From assembly GCF_900129795.1 (NCBI RefSeq), contig NZ_FQWW01000004.1:186001-250000 (forward strand): a stretch of DNA of 64,000 nucleotides, read 5' to 3'. The notes under the pieces are model-generated. The model saw nothing but the letters and a program-made list of their open reading frames with translations, did no database searches and had not been told where the DNA came from. The translations under genes were made by a program, and so were the position numbers. Source of the stretch: Flavobacterium sp. CF108 (GTDB taxonomy: Bacteria; Bacteroidota; Bacteroidia; Flavobacteriales; Flavobacteriaceae). Shown here piece by piece: positions 53,438 through 63,146 of this stretch (positions are counted from its first letter, which is position 1; the number at the start of each line of letters is the position of its first letter).

Positions 53438-54184
53438 ATGAAAAATATATTATATCTCTTTTTACTAATCTCACAGGTTTTCTTTGCTCAAAGCAGCTTT
53501 GAAAAAGGAAACGTTTTGTACCAAAAGGGAGAATATCAGGAAGCTGTTCAGGTTTATGAAGATATTATTAAAGAAAACAAACAGCAGTCGGCAGAGTTAT
53601 ATTTTAACTTGGCAAACAGTTATTATAAACTGAATAAAGTTGCACCTTCTATTTACAATTATGAAAAAGCTTTGGTATTAAAACCAAACGATCCTGAGAC
53701 TTTAAACAACTTAAAATTTGCAAAAAAACTAACAATTGATGAAATCAAAGAAGTTCCAAAAGTTGGTTTTGCAAAACTAATCCAGAACTTTACAGGCATT
53801 TTTGATTATAATCAATGGGCTAAGATTTCTGTTGCTATTGGTTTTGTGTTTTTGTTGAGTTTTATTGGTTATTATTTTTCACAGCTTACGATTACAAAAA
53901 GAATTTATTTCATTGGAATGTTTATTCTTTTGGTCGCTTTGATTTTAAGTGTTTTTGCAGGAATGTCTGAAAAAGATCATTTTGACAACGATCGTCCGGC
54001 AATTGTTTTTGCTGAATTAAGCGAAGTTAGAAGCGAACCGCAAAAAGCGGGTTCAGCTATTATTCTGCTTCATGAAGGTGCAAAAGTTTATGTTATGGAA
54101 ACAGTTGGAAAATGGAAAAAAATCGAATTAACAGACGGAACTGAAGGCTGGATTGATGCCTCAACAATTAAAGAAGTAAAATAA
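53438..54184 (+). CDS. batE: BatE, TPR and SH3-domain membrane protein
   Basis: A 248-residue protein: signal peptide (MKNILYLFLLISQVFFAQ), two TPR units (GNVLYQKGEYQEAVQVYED; LYFNLANSYYKLNKVAPSIYNY), two membrane helices near residues 129-170 (ISVAIGFVFLLSFIGYYF; IYFIGMFILLVALILSVF), and a C-terminal bacterial SH3 domain (SEVRSEPQKAGSAIILLHEG ... GTEGWIDASTIKEV). It closes the operon, and a strong terminator follows at 54207. Confidence 0.9.
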   Translation: MKNILYLFLLISQVFFAQSSFEKGNVLYQKGEYQEAVQVYEDIIKENKQQSAELYFNLANSYYKLNKVAPSIYNYEKALVLKPNDPETLNNLKFAKKLTIDEIKEVPKVGFAKLIQNFTGIFDYNQWAKISVAIGFVFLLSFIGYYFSQLTITKRIYFIGMFILLVALILSVFAGMSEKDHFDNDRPAIVFAELSEVRSEPQKAGSAIILLHEGAKVYVMETVGKWKKIELTDGTEGWIDASTIKEVK

Positions 54185-54206
54185 AAATTTCAACTATTTA
54201 AAATAT

Positions 54207-54249
54207 AAAAATCCCAAATTCCAAGATTACAATTGGAATTTGGGATTTT
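54207..54249 (+). terminator. Terminator of the Bat operon
   Basis: AAAAATCCCAAATTCCAA pairs with TTGGAATTTGGGATTTT (17 bp) around an 8-base loop, followed by T-rich DNA. It is the same stem family as at 39423. Confidence 0.88.
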
Positions 54250-54280
54250 CTTTTGTTGGAATTTCACATTTTAAAATTCT

Positions 54281-54776
54281 TTGTCGACAAACTTTGCGTA
54301 AGACGCACTGCTGTGCGTCTCTACAATATGCTGGGATGGATATAGATTACATAGAAACGATTCTAAATATTTTTTTACACAAGAATATTTCCACAATCAA
54401 AATATTTGTCGATCAACGTTGCGTAGACGCACTGCTGCGCGTCTCTACAATATGCTGGGATGGATATAGATTACATAGAAACGATTCTAAATATTTTTTT
54501 ACACAAGAATATTTCCACAATCAAAATATTTGTCGATCAACGTTGCGTAGACGCACTGCTGCGCGTCTCTACAATATGCTGGGATGGATATAGATTACAT
54601 AGAAACGATTCTAAATATTTTTTTACACAAGAATATTTCCACAATCAAAATATTTGTCGATCAACGTTGCGTAGACGCACTGCTGTGCGTCTCTACAATA
54701 TGCTGGGATGGATATAGATTACATAGAAATGATTCTAAATATTTTTTTACACAAGAATATTTCCACAATCAAAATC
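54281..54776. repeat. 124-bp tandem repeat array carrying REP palindromes
   Basis: Four REP palindromes AGACGCAC-TGCT-GYGCGTCT start at 54301, 54425, 54549 and 54673, exactly 124 bases apart. Between them lies a constant segment (CTACAATATGCTGGGATGG ... CAACGTTGCG). The copies differ by only a few bases: a T/C in the palindrome loop arm, and AGAAAT for AGAAAC in the last. The last unit is cut off at 54776, where an inverted REP begins. The period is not a multiple of three, and the apparent reading frames are products of repetition. It lies in the 959-base gene-free stretch 54185-55143. Confidence 0.9.
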
Positions 54777-54802
54777 GTAGAGACGCACAGCAGTGCGTCT
54801 AC
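54776..54802. repeat. Inverted REP copy at the end of the array
   Basis: CGTAGAGACGCAC-AGCA-GTGCGTCTACG lies in opposite orientation to the array units. It is followed by TCCAGCATATCGACAAACGC, a sequence shared with the pair at 55023. Confidence 0.75.
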
Positions 54803-54871
54803 GTCCAGCATATCGACAAACGCTACGCAAACTGTGAGCCTCTACAGGATAAATCGCATAAAAATTCAAAT

Positions 54872-54918
54872 AAAAAATCCCAAATTCCAACATAACAATT
54901 TGAGTTTGGGATTTTCTT
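54872..54918. terminator. Third copy of the AAATCCCAAATTC terminator
   Basis: AAAAAATCCCAAATTCCAA (54872-54890) pairs imperfectly with TTGAGTTTGGGATTTTC. It lies past the array, far from the gene ending at 55144, and is probably a dispersed copy. Confidence 0.55.
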
Positions 54919-55022
54919 TTTGGCAGAATTTCACCATGTAAGTGATATAAGAAAATTTAAGTTTGTTTGTGGTTGATTGATATTCTTATTTATAGCACAA
55001 CAGATTATCCACCCCTGCATAT

Positions 55023-55100
55023 CGTAGAGACGCACAGCAGTGCGTCTACGTCCAGCATATCGACAAACGTTGCGTAGACGCACTGCTGCGCGTCTCTACA
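55023..55100. repeat. Head-to-head REP pair (REPIN-like)
   Basis: CGTAGAGACGCAC-AGCA-GTGCGTCTACG (55023-55050), a 22-base spacer TCCAGCATATCGACAAACGTTG, then CGTAGACGCACTGCTGCGCGTCTCTAC (55073-55099) in opposite orientation. Two REPs facing each other with a short spacer is the usual REPIN arrangement. The spacer repeats the sequence after 54802. Confidence 0.75.
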
Positions 55101-55143
55101 ACATGCCGGGTCGATTTTGATTGTGAAATATATATTGGAAAAT

Positions 55144-55716
55144 TTAATGGAAATTATAAACCTTCTCAGGTGTAACACAATAATCTAATTTTATATCAGA
55201 TTCAAAAACGTCATCGATTTGATTTACGGATTCAAAGAATGAAAGACCAACTTTTATGGTTTCGGGTTTACAACCAGTAAGAAATTTATCGTAAAAACCT
55301 TTTCCGTAACCAATACGATTTCCAAAAACATCAAAAACCAAAAGCGGTACAAAAACAACCTCGATATTTTGCGTCGGAACCGGAAGTCCGTTTACGGGTT
55401 CAGGAATATTATATTCATTTTTTTTGATTTTGGTATTATCCGTCAATAAAAAATGAGACATTTCTCTGGTTTCAAAATCGCTTTTTGAGATCACGATTTC
55501 TTTATCTTTTCCCGAAAGTAAATGCAGGATAAACTCCGTATCAATTTCTTTTTGTTCCACAATTGGCAAAAAAACATGATAATACGTTTTATCCCAAATT
55601 GGCAGCTGAATTAAATTATTGGCTATAGCCAGACTTTTTTCTTCGATATCACTTTCAGAAAGTTTTTTTCGGAGATTTTTATACTCAAGTCTTAATTCTT
55701 TTTTACTCGTCGACAT
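55144..55716 (-). CDS. 5-formyltetrahydrofolate cyclo-ligase
   Basis: It converts 5-formyl-THF to 5,10-methenyl-THF using ATP. The 190-residue length is usual. The family signature GNRIGYGKGFYDKFL is at about residues 131-145, and VVFVPLLVFD precedes it. The N-terminus has KKELRLEYKNLRKKLS. The gene overlaps the upstream deacylase by 14 bases and is therefore co-transcribed. The symbol (ygfA/fau in other species) is left blank because usage varies. Confidence 0.9.
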   Translation of the reverse strand: MSTSKKELRLEYKNLRKKLSESDIEEKSLAIANNLIQLPIWDKTYYHVFLPIVEQKEIDTEFILHLLSGKDKEIVISKSDFETREMSHFLLTDNTKIKKNEYNIPEPVNGLPVPTQNIEVVFVPLLVFDVFGNRIGYGKGFYDKFLTGCKPETIKVGLSFFESVNQIDDVFESDIKLDYCVTPEKVYNFH

Positions 55717-56683
55717 TTACAGGAGAATTTTTAGATATATGATAAATCGCATCGCCTTCGTAAACAATTGGCGAATGATTGGCATTAATTACAAATCCGT
55801 CGTGAGGTGCTTTTACTTTTTGCTCAAACTTTCCAAACGGATCTGTAATAATCGCTAAGATAGTTCCTTTGGTTACAAATCTTCCCACCATGTTATAATC
55901 ATGAAGCAAACCGGAGCATTTTGCACGAAGCCAAACTGAATATTTAATATAAATCGAAGGTTCTTCGGCTTCCTCAACAACATGTTTTGGGTCGAGCATA
56001 TTCAAATAATACAATAAACGCTTCACGCCCATAATTCCTTCATTGGCAATAGCATCATTTATATCGAGTGATTTTCCACCTTCAAAAAGCAGCATTTTTA
56101 CATTGGCTTTTTCGCAGGTATTTCTAAAAGAACCACCAATATTTTTAGAATATAAAGTAAACGGCGCATTAAAAACATCGGCAAGAACTTTTAATTCCGG
56201 ATTATTTTCTGTGATTCTAATTTGCGGAGCATTAAATCGGCTTGCACCTCCGGCATGAAAATCGACGGCAAAATCAATAATGGGCAAAATCTGCTCTACG
56301 ATATGATAGGCAAATCGGCTTGCTAAAGAACCTTTTTTACTTCCCGGAAAAACGCGGTTTAAATCTCTTCCATCAGGAAACTCACGAGATTTATTCACAA
56401 AACCGTACATATTGATAATGGGAATACAAATTATAGTTCCTCTTTCCGGACGGTTTATTTTTTTGCTGATGATTTGTCGAACCACTTCTACCCCGTTAAT
56501 TTCATCGCCGTGAATTCCTGCCGAAAATAAAACAACCGGGCCTTCATGCTTGGAACGACGGACAATTACAGGAATATTAAGTTTTGTTGTAGTATGTAAT
56601 CGCGCTATTTCGACGTTTATAGTTTTGTGTTCTCCCGGCAAAATTGATTCACCAAAAATAACAAGGGGCTTACTATTTTTCAT
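55703..56683 (-). CDS. Succinylglutamate desuccinylase/aspartoacylase family deacylase
   Basis: A zinc-dependent M14-like hydrolase, 326 residues. The metal-binding residues are in FSAGIHGDEINGVEVV (HxxE) and DFAVDFHAGGASRFN. The DGRDLNRVFPG block is conserved in the family. The C-terminal ~90 residues carry a biotinyl-lipoyl-like beta segment (VGRFVTKGTILAIITDPFG ... APHDGFVINANHSPIVYEGD). The natural substrate is unknown. It overlaps the cyclo-ligase gene and is divergent from uvrC. Confidence 0.88.
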   Translation of the reverse strand: MKNSKPLVIFGESILPGEHKTINVEIARLHTTTKLNIPVIVRRSKHEGPVVLFSAGIHGDEINGVEVVRQIISKKINRPERGTIICIPIINMYGFVNKSREFPDGRDLNRVFPGSKKGSLASRFAYHIVEQILPIIDFAVDFHAGGASRFNAPQIRITENNPELKVLADVFNAPFTLYSKNIGGSFRNTCEKANVKMLLFEGGKSLDINDAIANEGIMGVKRLLYYLNMLDPKHVVEEAEEPSIYIKYSVWLRAKCSGLLHDYNMVGRFVTKGTILAIITDPFGKFEQKVKAPHDGFVINANHSPIVYEGDAIYHISKNSPVNVDE

Positions 56684-56819
56684 GTGGAATTATAAAAGCT
56701 AAATATAGAAATTATTCTTTTGATTTCGTAAATTTGAAACTAAATCACTGTTAAGCTTTTTTCAAGAACCAGAATGGTTTTTGAAATCGCTTTTCACCTA
56801 TCTTCAGAAACAAAACAGA

Positions 56820-58619
56820 ATGTCAAAACCGTCCTTAGATCTACAAATTCTCACCTTGCCGGACAATCCCGGTGTGTATCAATATTACGATAAAGACGGG
56901 AAAATTTTATATGTAGGCAAAGCCAAAAATTTAAAAAAAAGGGTTTCCTCCTATTTCAATAAAATTCATGATACGGCCAAAACAAATGTCTTGGTTCGAA
57001 AAATCGTGACTATAAAACACATTGTAGTTCCCACAGAAACCGATGCGCTTTTATTAGAAAACAATTTAATCAAAACATTACAGCCAAGATATAATGTTTT
57101 ACTGCGCGATGATAAAAGTTATCCCTGGATTTGCATTAAAAAAGAACCTTTTTCGAGAATATTTTTAACCCGAAGAATGGTCAAAGACGGGTCTGAATAT
57201 TTTGGTCCTTACACTAATTTCAAAATGGTTCATACCATTCTCGATTTAATTAAAGAACTGTATCCATTAAGAACGTGCAATTACGACTTAAGCAAATCGA
57301 ATATCGATTCAGGAAAATTTAAAGTTTGTCTGGAATATCATATTGGCAATTGCAAAGGTCCGTGCGAAGGTTTAGAATCTCTGGAAGATTATCAAAGACA
57401 AATCGATGCGATTCGCGAAATCCTAAAAGGAAATTTTAAAGAAAGCTTGAAAGATTTTAAGCGTTTAATGAATCAATATGCGCAGAATTTACAGTTTGAA
57501 GAAGCACAAAAAATCAAAGAAAAAATAGACGTTCTGGAGAATTACCAATCAAGATCAACGATTGTAAACCCTAAGATTACGAATGTTGATGTTTTTTCGA
57601 TTGTTTCAGATGAAAGCGCGGCTTATATCAACTTTTTACAAATTTCTCACGGTTCGATTATTCGTTCGCACACTTTAGAAATCAAGAAAAAACTAGACGA
57701 AAGCGACGAAGAATTATTAGAACTGGCGATTATCGAACTTAGGGAACGTTTTCAATTATTATCAAAAGAAATTATTGTTCCGTTTGAAATTGATTTGGGC
57801 GAAAAAATAAAAGTAACCGTTCCGCAGCTTGGTGATAAAAAACAGATTCTGGATTTATCGATTCGAAATGCAAAATTCTACCGAATTGAACAATTGAAAC
57901 AATTACAAATTGTAGATCCTGATCGTCATGTTAATAGAATTATGGCGCAGATGCAGAAAGATTTACGTCTTCCGGTTGAGCCTCGACATATTGAATGTTT
58001 TGATAACTCAAATATTCAGGGAACAAATCCTGTTGCGGCCTGTGTCGTTTTTAAAGACGGAAAAGCCAGCAAAAAAGATTACCGACATTTTAATGTAAAA
58101 ACGGTTGAAGGCCCTGACGATTTTGCTTCGATGACCGAAATCGTATACCGACGTTACAAAAGATTATTAGATGAAAATGAACCTTTACCACAATTAATAA
58201 TTATTGACGGAGGAAAAGGACAATTGTCTGCAGCTTTAAAAAGTATTGATGAATTAGGTTTACGTGGTAAAATTGCAATTATTGGAATTGCGAAACGTCT
58301 TGAAGAACTTTTTTATCCGGGCGATTCGATTCCGTTATATCTCGATAAAAAATCAGAAACTTTAAAAGTAATTCAGCAGTTACGAAACGAAGCGCACCGA
58401 TTCGGAATTACATTTCACCGTGACAAACGAAGCAAAGCAGCACTTAATTCTTCGGTAGAAAGTATTCCGGGAATTGGCGAAAAAACAATGCTCACGTTAA
58501 TACAACATTTCAAGAGTGTTAAGAGATTGAAATTAGCCTCTGAAAAAGATATATCTGATATTGTCGGTGTATCAAAAGCCAAAAAAATTGTCGAATTTTA
58601 TCATCCAAAAGAAAATTAA
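56820..58619 (+). CDS. uvrC: Excinuclease ABC subunit C
   Basis: A nucleotide-excision repair nuclease making both incisions. It has 599 residues from ATG 56820 (MSKPSLDLQILTL); an in-frame upstream ATG at 56781 would add 13 residues. The GIY-YIG nuclease is GVYQYYDKDGKILYVGKAKN (residues 18-37, Y20, Y31, K34). A UVR motif follows (FEEAQKIKEKIDVLENYQ). The RNase H-like nuclease has HIECFDNSNIQGTNPVAACV and IIDGGKGQLSAA. C-terminal helix-hairpin-helix motifs are IPGIGEKTMLTLIQHF and IVGVSKAKKI. It is followed after 6 bases by a small exported-protein gene. Confidence 0.95.
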   Translation: MSKPSLDLQILTLPDNPGVYQYYDKDGKILYVGKAKNLKKRVSSYFNKIHDTAKTNVLVRKIVTIKHIVVPTETDALLLENNLIKTLQPRYNVLLRDDKSYPWICIKKEPFSRIFLTRRMVKDGSEYFGPYTNFKMVHTILDLIKELYPLRTCNYDLSKSNIDSGKFKVCLEYHIGNCKGPCEGLESLEDYQRQIDAIREILKGNFKESLKDFKRLMNQYAQNLQFEEAQKIKEKIDVLENYQSRSTIVNPKITNVDVFSIVSDESAAYINFLQISHGSIIRSHTLEIKKKLDESDEELLELAIIELRERFQLLSKEIIVPFEIDLGEKIKVTVPQLGDKKQILDLSIRNAKFYRIEQLKQLQIVDPDRHVNRIMAQMQKDLRLPVEPRHIECFDNSNIQGTNPVAACVVFKDGKASKKDYRHFNVKTVEGPDDFASMTEIVYRRYKRLLDENEPLPQLIIIDGGKGQLSAALKSIDELGLRGKIAIIGIAKRLEELFYPGDSIPLYLDKKSETLKVIQQLRNEAHRFGITFHRDKRSKAALNSSVESIPGIGEKTMLTLIQHFKSVKRLKLASEKDISDIVGVSKAKKIVEFYHPKEN

Positions 58620-58625
58620 TTCATT

Positions 58626-59138
58626 TTGAAAAAGCTCTTTTTACATATTTGTTTACTATTCGTTTTTTCTATTTCATATAGCCAAAATGAAGTTTCGGTT
58701 ATACAAAAAGATAAAAGTGAATTTAAAGTAAGTTTTGAAGATGATTTTGAAACATTAAAAATAAAAAATTCTAAAACAGGGCAAGTTCAAGTCATAAACA
58801 ATCTCGAAGCTTCAATAACAGGAAAACAATCCAGGTTAGAAGTAAATGATTTTAATTTTGACGGGTTTACAGATTTTGCTTCTTTTCATACGGATGATGG
58901 TATGGGAGTGTATACAATTTATGAGATTTTTATTTTTAATCCGAAGACAAAACAATTTGACAGTTTAAATTTTCCGTCAAACTTTAGTCCTAAATGCGAT
59001 ATGTTTTGTGATGTAAAAATTGATAAAATCAAAAAGACGCTTACCTCAAGCTGCAGGGGCGGTGCAAGAAATCATTCGGATGTTTGGAAATACGATAAAA
59101 ACAAAAAATTAATACTTTCAAAAACACAATCATATTAA
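58626..59138 (+). CDS. Small exported protein, XAC2610-like, TTG start
   Basis: A 170-residue protein with a signal peptide (LKKLFLHICLLFVFSISYSQ when TTG is read literally). The body has RLEVNDFNFDGFTDFASFHTDDG and IFNPKTKQFDSLNFP, the pattern of VCBS/XAC2610-type proteins of unknown function. No ATG is available: only two codons, TTC and ATT, separate the uvrC stop at 58617-58619 from TTG 58626, all in the same frame. TTG is therefore the likely start. It is probably co-transcribed with uvrC. Confidence 0.72.
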   Translation: MKKLFLHICLLFVFSISYSQNEVSVIQKDKSEFKVSFEDDFETLKIKNSKTGQVQVINNLEASITGKQSRLEVNDFNFDGFTDFASFHTDDGMGVYTIYEIFIFNPKTKQFDSLNFPSNFSPKCDMFCDVKIDKIKKTLTSSCRGGARNHSDVWKYDKNKKLILSKTQSY

Positions 59139-59200
59139 GATAAATCTAGTATAAAGCCGAAAAAATTGCCGACTTTTACAAAACCAATTACTTATTTTTT

Positions 59201-61495
59201 ATGCGCCTAAGCAAGCTGTTAATTTCAAAGACCCAATCAATAGGATTTTCTCCTGTTCCGAGAACTATCGGAACCATTTGGGGTGCGGCATTGTTATTTT
59301 TTTTCTTTTTATTTCTTCCTGAAAATTCATTTTCGCAAGAAGTAAAACAAGACAGCGTAAAAAGACCTAAAATTGGTTTGGTTTTAAGCGGCGGCGGTGC
59401 CAAAGGTTTTGCACATATTGGTGTTTTAAAAGTTTTAGAAGAAGCCGGAATCAAAATCGATTATATTGGAGGAACCAGTATGGGTTCTGTAATTGGTGGA
59501 TTATATGCTTCTGGCTATAATGCTTCGCAAATTGATTCAATTTTCAAAAGAACCAATTTCGACGAATTAATAAACGATTATATTCCGCGTTCCTCAAAAA
59601 ACTTTTATGGTAAAAAAAATGACGAATTATATGCGATCGTTTTACCGTTTAGTAATTTCAGAGTGGGCATTCCCGAAGCACTTTCAAAAGGAATGTACAA
59701 TTATAATTTGTTGAGCAGTTTAACGAGAAACGTTCGCCATGTTCGTGATTTCAATAAATTGCCAACTCCGTTTTTATGTATTGGAACCAATATTGAAACT
59801 GGTGAAGAAGTACTTTTAAATAAAGGAAATCTGGTTCAGGCCATGATGGCGAGTGCCGCTTTCCCTTCCCTATTTACTCCGGTAGAAATCGACGGAAATT
59901 TATTGGTCGATGGCGGCGTGGTAAACAATTATCCTATTAAAGAAGTTCGTAACCTTGGTGCCGATATTATTATTGGTGTTGATGTTCAGGACGATTTAAT
60001 GAAGCGAAAAAACTTAAAAAACGCTACCAGAATTTTGGTTCAGATTACCAATTTGCAATCTATAGAGAAAATGAAAAGCAAAATAAAGGATACCGATGTT
60101 TACATAAAACCGGACATTCGTGATTTTGGTGTAATTTCATTTGACAGAGGGGAAGAAATTATCAGAAAAGGGGAAGAAGCTGCTTTTGCTGTTTACGAAA
60201 AAATTAAATCGTTAGTAAACGAAGACAACTTTTATAAAAAACCGAAATTAAAAATCGCTTCAGATACTCTTGAAATCAAGAAAATAAACAGCGACCAATT
60301 AGATAATTATACCAAAGAATACATTCGTGGTAAACTTCGTTTTAAACCAGGAAGCACTATTACATATGATGATTTGAAAACCGGAATAAACAATTTGAAT
60401 GCGACTCAAAACTTTAGTACGATTTCGTATTGTTTACAGCCAGACGGCAATCAGGATGATTTAGATTTGGTATTAAAAGAAAATCCAACGCAGACTTTTT
60501 TAAAGCTTGGTCTTCACTATGACGGACTTTACAAAAGTGCTGTTTTATTGAATCTTACTCACAAAAAGACATTTTTAAAAAATGATGTTACTTCGCTGGA
60601 CATTATTTTGGGAGATAATTTTAGATATGATTTAAACTATTATGTCGAAAATGGTTTTAATATCAGCTTTGGTTTCCGCTCTAGATTAAATCAGTTTAAC
60701 CGAAATGTAACAACAAGTTTGAGCGGACTGGTTGCAGAAAACCCAAATATTAATTTGATCAATGTTGATTTCTTAGATTTGAGTAATCAGGCGTATTTTC
60801 AAACCATTTTTGTACAAAAGTTTTTAATGGGCGGAGGTTTAGAATATAAATACCTGAAAATAAATTCGCCAACACTTTCAAATACAGAAAATATAATTGA
60901 TAAAAGCAGTTACATTAGTGCGTTTGCTTATCTAAAATACGACTCATTTGACAGCAAAAATTTCCCGCGCTCCGGATTGTATTTTTCTACAGATCTTCAA
61001 ACGTATCTGGCCTCTTCAGATTATACGAATAAATTTACGCCGTTCTCAATTGCAAAGGCAGAAGTTGCTTTTGCCAAAACGGTATTCAAAAAAGCTACGG
61101 TTAAAATTGGAGCAGATGCCGGATTTAATATAGGCAGCGACAGCGTTCCTTTTTTCGATTTTATATTAGGCGGTTTTGGATATAACAAGATCAATAATTT
61201 CAATTATTTTTATGGTTATGATTTTTTAAGTATTGCCGGAAATAGCTTTATAAAAACGGATATTACTTTAGATTATGAAATTTTTAAAAAGAACCACGTG
61301 AATTTTTCGGCAAATTTTGCCAATCTTGGCAATGATATTTTTACTACAGTCGATTGGATTTCAATGCCTAAATATTCTGGTTATGCTGTAGGTTATGGAT
61401 TGGAAACTATTATTGGCCCAATCGAAGTTAAACAATCCTGGTCTCCGGAAATGTCAAAAAGCTTTACTTGGTTCAGTATCGGATTTATGTTTTAA
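59201..61495 (+). CDS. Patatin-like phospholipase with Omp85/BamA-type C-terminus
   Basis: A 764-residue outer-membrane protein combining a patatin lipase with a POTRA-like region and a beta-barrel, like type Vd autotransporters (PlpD). The oxyanion motif is GGGAKG (64-69), the nucleophile is S93 (GTSMGS), and the catalytic aspartate is D237 (LVDGGVVNNYP). The barrel part, from about residue 400, ends with FTWFSIGFMF, a typical Omp85 last strand. The N-terminus (about 46 residues, hydrophobic WGAALLFFFFLFLP) is longer than a normal signal peptide. Substrate phospholipid is inferred. Confidence 0.9.
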   Translation: MRLSKLLISKTQSIGFSPVPRTIGTIWGAALLFFFFLFLPENSFSQEVKQDSVKRPKIGLVLSGGGAKGFAHIGVLKVLEEAGIKIDYIGGTSMGSVIGGLYASGYNASQIDSIFKRTNFDELINDYIPRSSKNFYGKKNDELYAIVLPFSNFRVGIPEALSKGMYNYNLLSSLTRNVRHVRDFNKLPTPFLCIGTNIETGEEVLLNKGNLVQAMMASAAFPSLFTPVEIDGNLLVDGGVVNNYPIKEVRNLGADIIIGVDVQDDLMKRKNLKNATRILVQITNLQSIEKMKSKIKDTDVYIKPDIRDFGVISFDRGEEIIRKGEEAAFAVYEKIKSLVNEDNFYKKPKLKIASDTLEIKKINSDQLDNYTKEYIRGKLRFKPGSTITYDDLKTGINNLNATQNFSTISYCLQPDGNQDDLDLVLKENPTQTFLKLGLHYDGLYKSAVLLNLTHKKTFLKNDVTSLDIILGDNFRYDLNYYVENGFNISFGFRSRLNQFNRNVTTSLSGLVAENPNINLINVDFLDLSNQAYFQTIFVQKFLMGGGLEYKYLKINSPTLSNTENIIDKSSYISAFAYLKYDSFDSKNFPRSGLYFSTDLQTYLASSDYTNKFTPFSIAKAEVAFAKTVFKKATVKIGADAGFNIGSDSVPFFDFILGGFGYNKINNFNYFYGYDFLSIAGNSFIKTDITLDYEIFKKNHVNFSANFANLGNDIFTTVDWISMPKYSGYAVGYGLETIIGPIEVKQSWSPEMSKSFTWFSIGFMF

Positions 61496-61576
61496 TCCTG
61501 ATTTTTTAGAAATATTTTATGTTATAAATAATATAATATGTAATTTTGATCAATAAAAATTACGACATTTGTCATA

Positions 61577-61642
61577 ATGAAAACAAATTGGACAGGTTTA
61601 TTAGAGTATCTTCAATTTCTTATCAAGAGAAATCCTGAGTAA
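61577..61642 (+). CDS. Possible 21-residue peptide
   Basis: A frame MKTNWTGLLEYLQFLIKRNPE with an amphipathic centre sits in the 259-base gap before hmgA. A GACATTTGTC palindrome lies just upstream. No terminator or coding partner confirms it. It may be a leader peptide or a chance frame. Confidence 0.25.
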   Translation: MKTNWTGLLEYLQFLIKRNPE

Positions 61643-61754
61643 CGCCTCTATCGAATTGAGATAATTAGTCAATTGAAAAAATTGAACTGATTATTTACTA
61701 TGCAATTCAAATTTTCGAATTATCTAATTTACAAATTATCTAATTGAAAAAGCC

Positions 61755-62912
<1,158 letters not shown>

Positions 62913-62936
62913 TTTTAGTTTTGTAACGCATTTCTA

Positions 62937-63073
62937 ACGCAAAGTTCGCAAAGGATTTTTCGCAAAGTTCACAAAAATTTTAATGGCGTTTTTAGTTAGA
63001 CAAGATCACAAAGCTTTGCGTTCTTTGCAATTTTTAAAATCTCAGTAATAAAAAATCTTTGCGCTCTTTGCGA
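62937..63073. repeat. CTTTGCG-type inverted repeats between hmgA and hppD
   Basis: AACGCAAAGTTCGCAAAGG (62937-62955) pairs approximately with CTTTGCGCTCTTTGCGAT (63057-63073). An inner pair is made by CGCAAAGTTCACAAAA and the TTTGCGTTCTTTGCAA block at 63014. It may attenuate transcription into hppD. Confidence 0.55.
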
Positions 63074-63146
63074 TAAAAAAAACAATCTAAAAACAACATT
63101 TCGGAAAAATCAATTAAACGATTAACCGATTAAACAAATAAACATC

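Noticed and set aside
54281..54776. CRISPR array
   Set aside because: Units are 124 bp and nearly identical throughout, with no variable spacers and no cas genes.
54240..54941. Overlapping open frames of about 77-117 residues through the repeat block
   Set aside because: They are the same repeated sequence read in rotating frames because the 124-bp period is not divisible by three. There are no start context, conserved domain or signal features.
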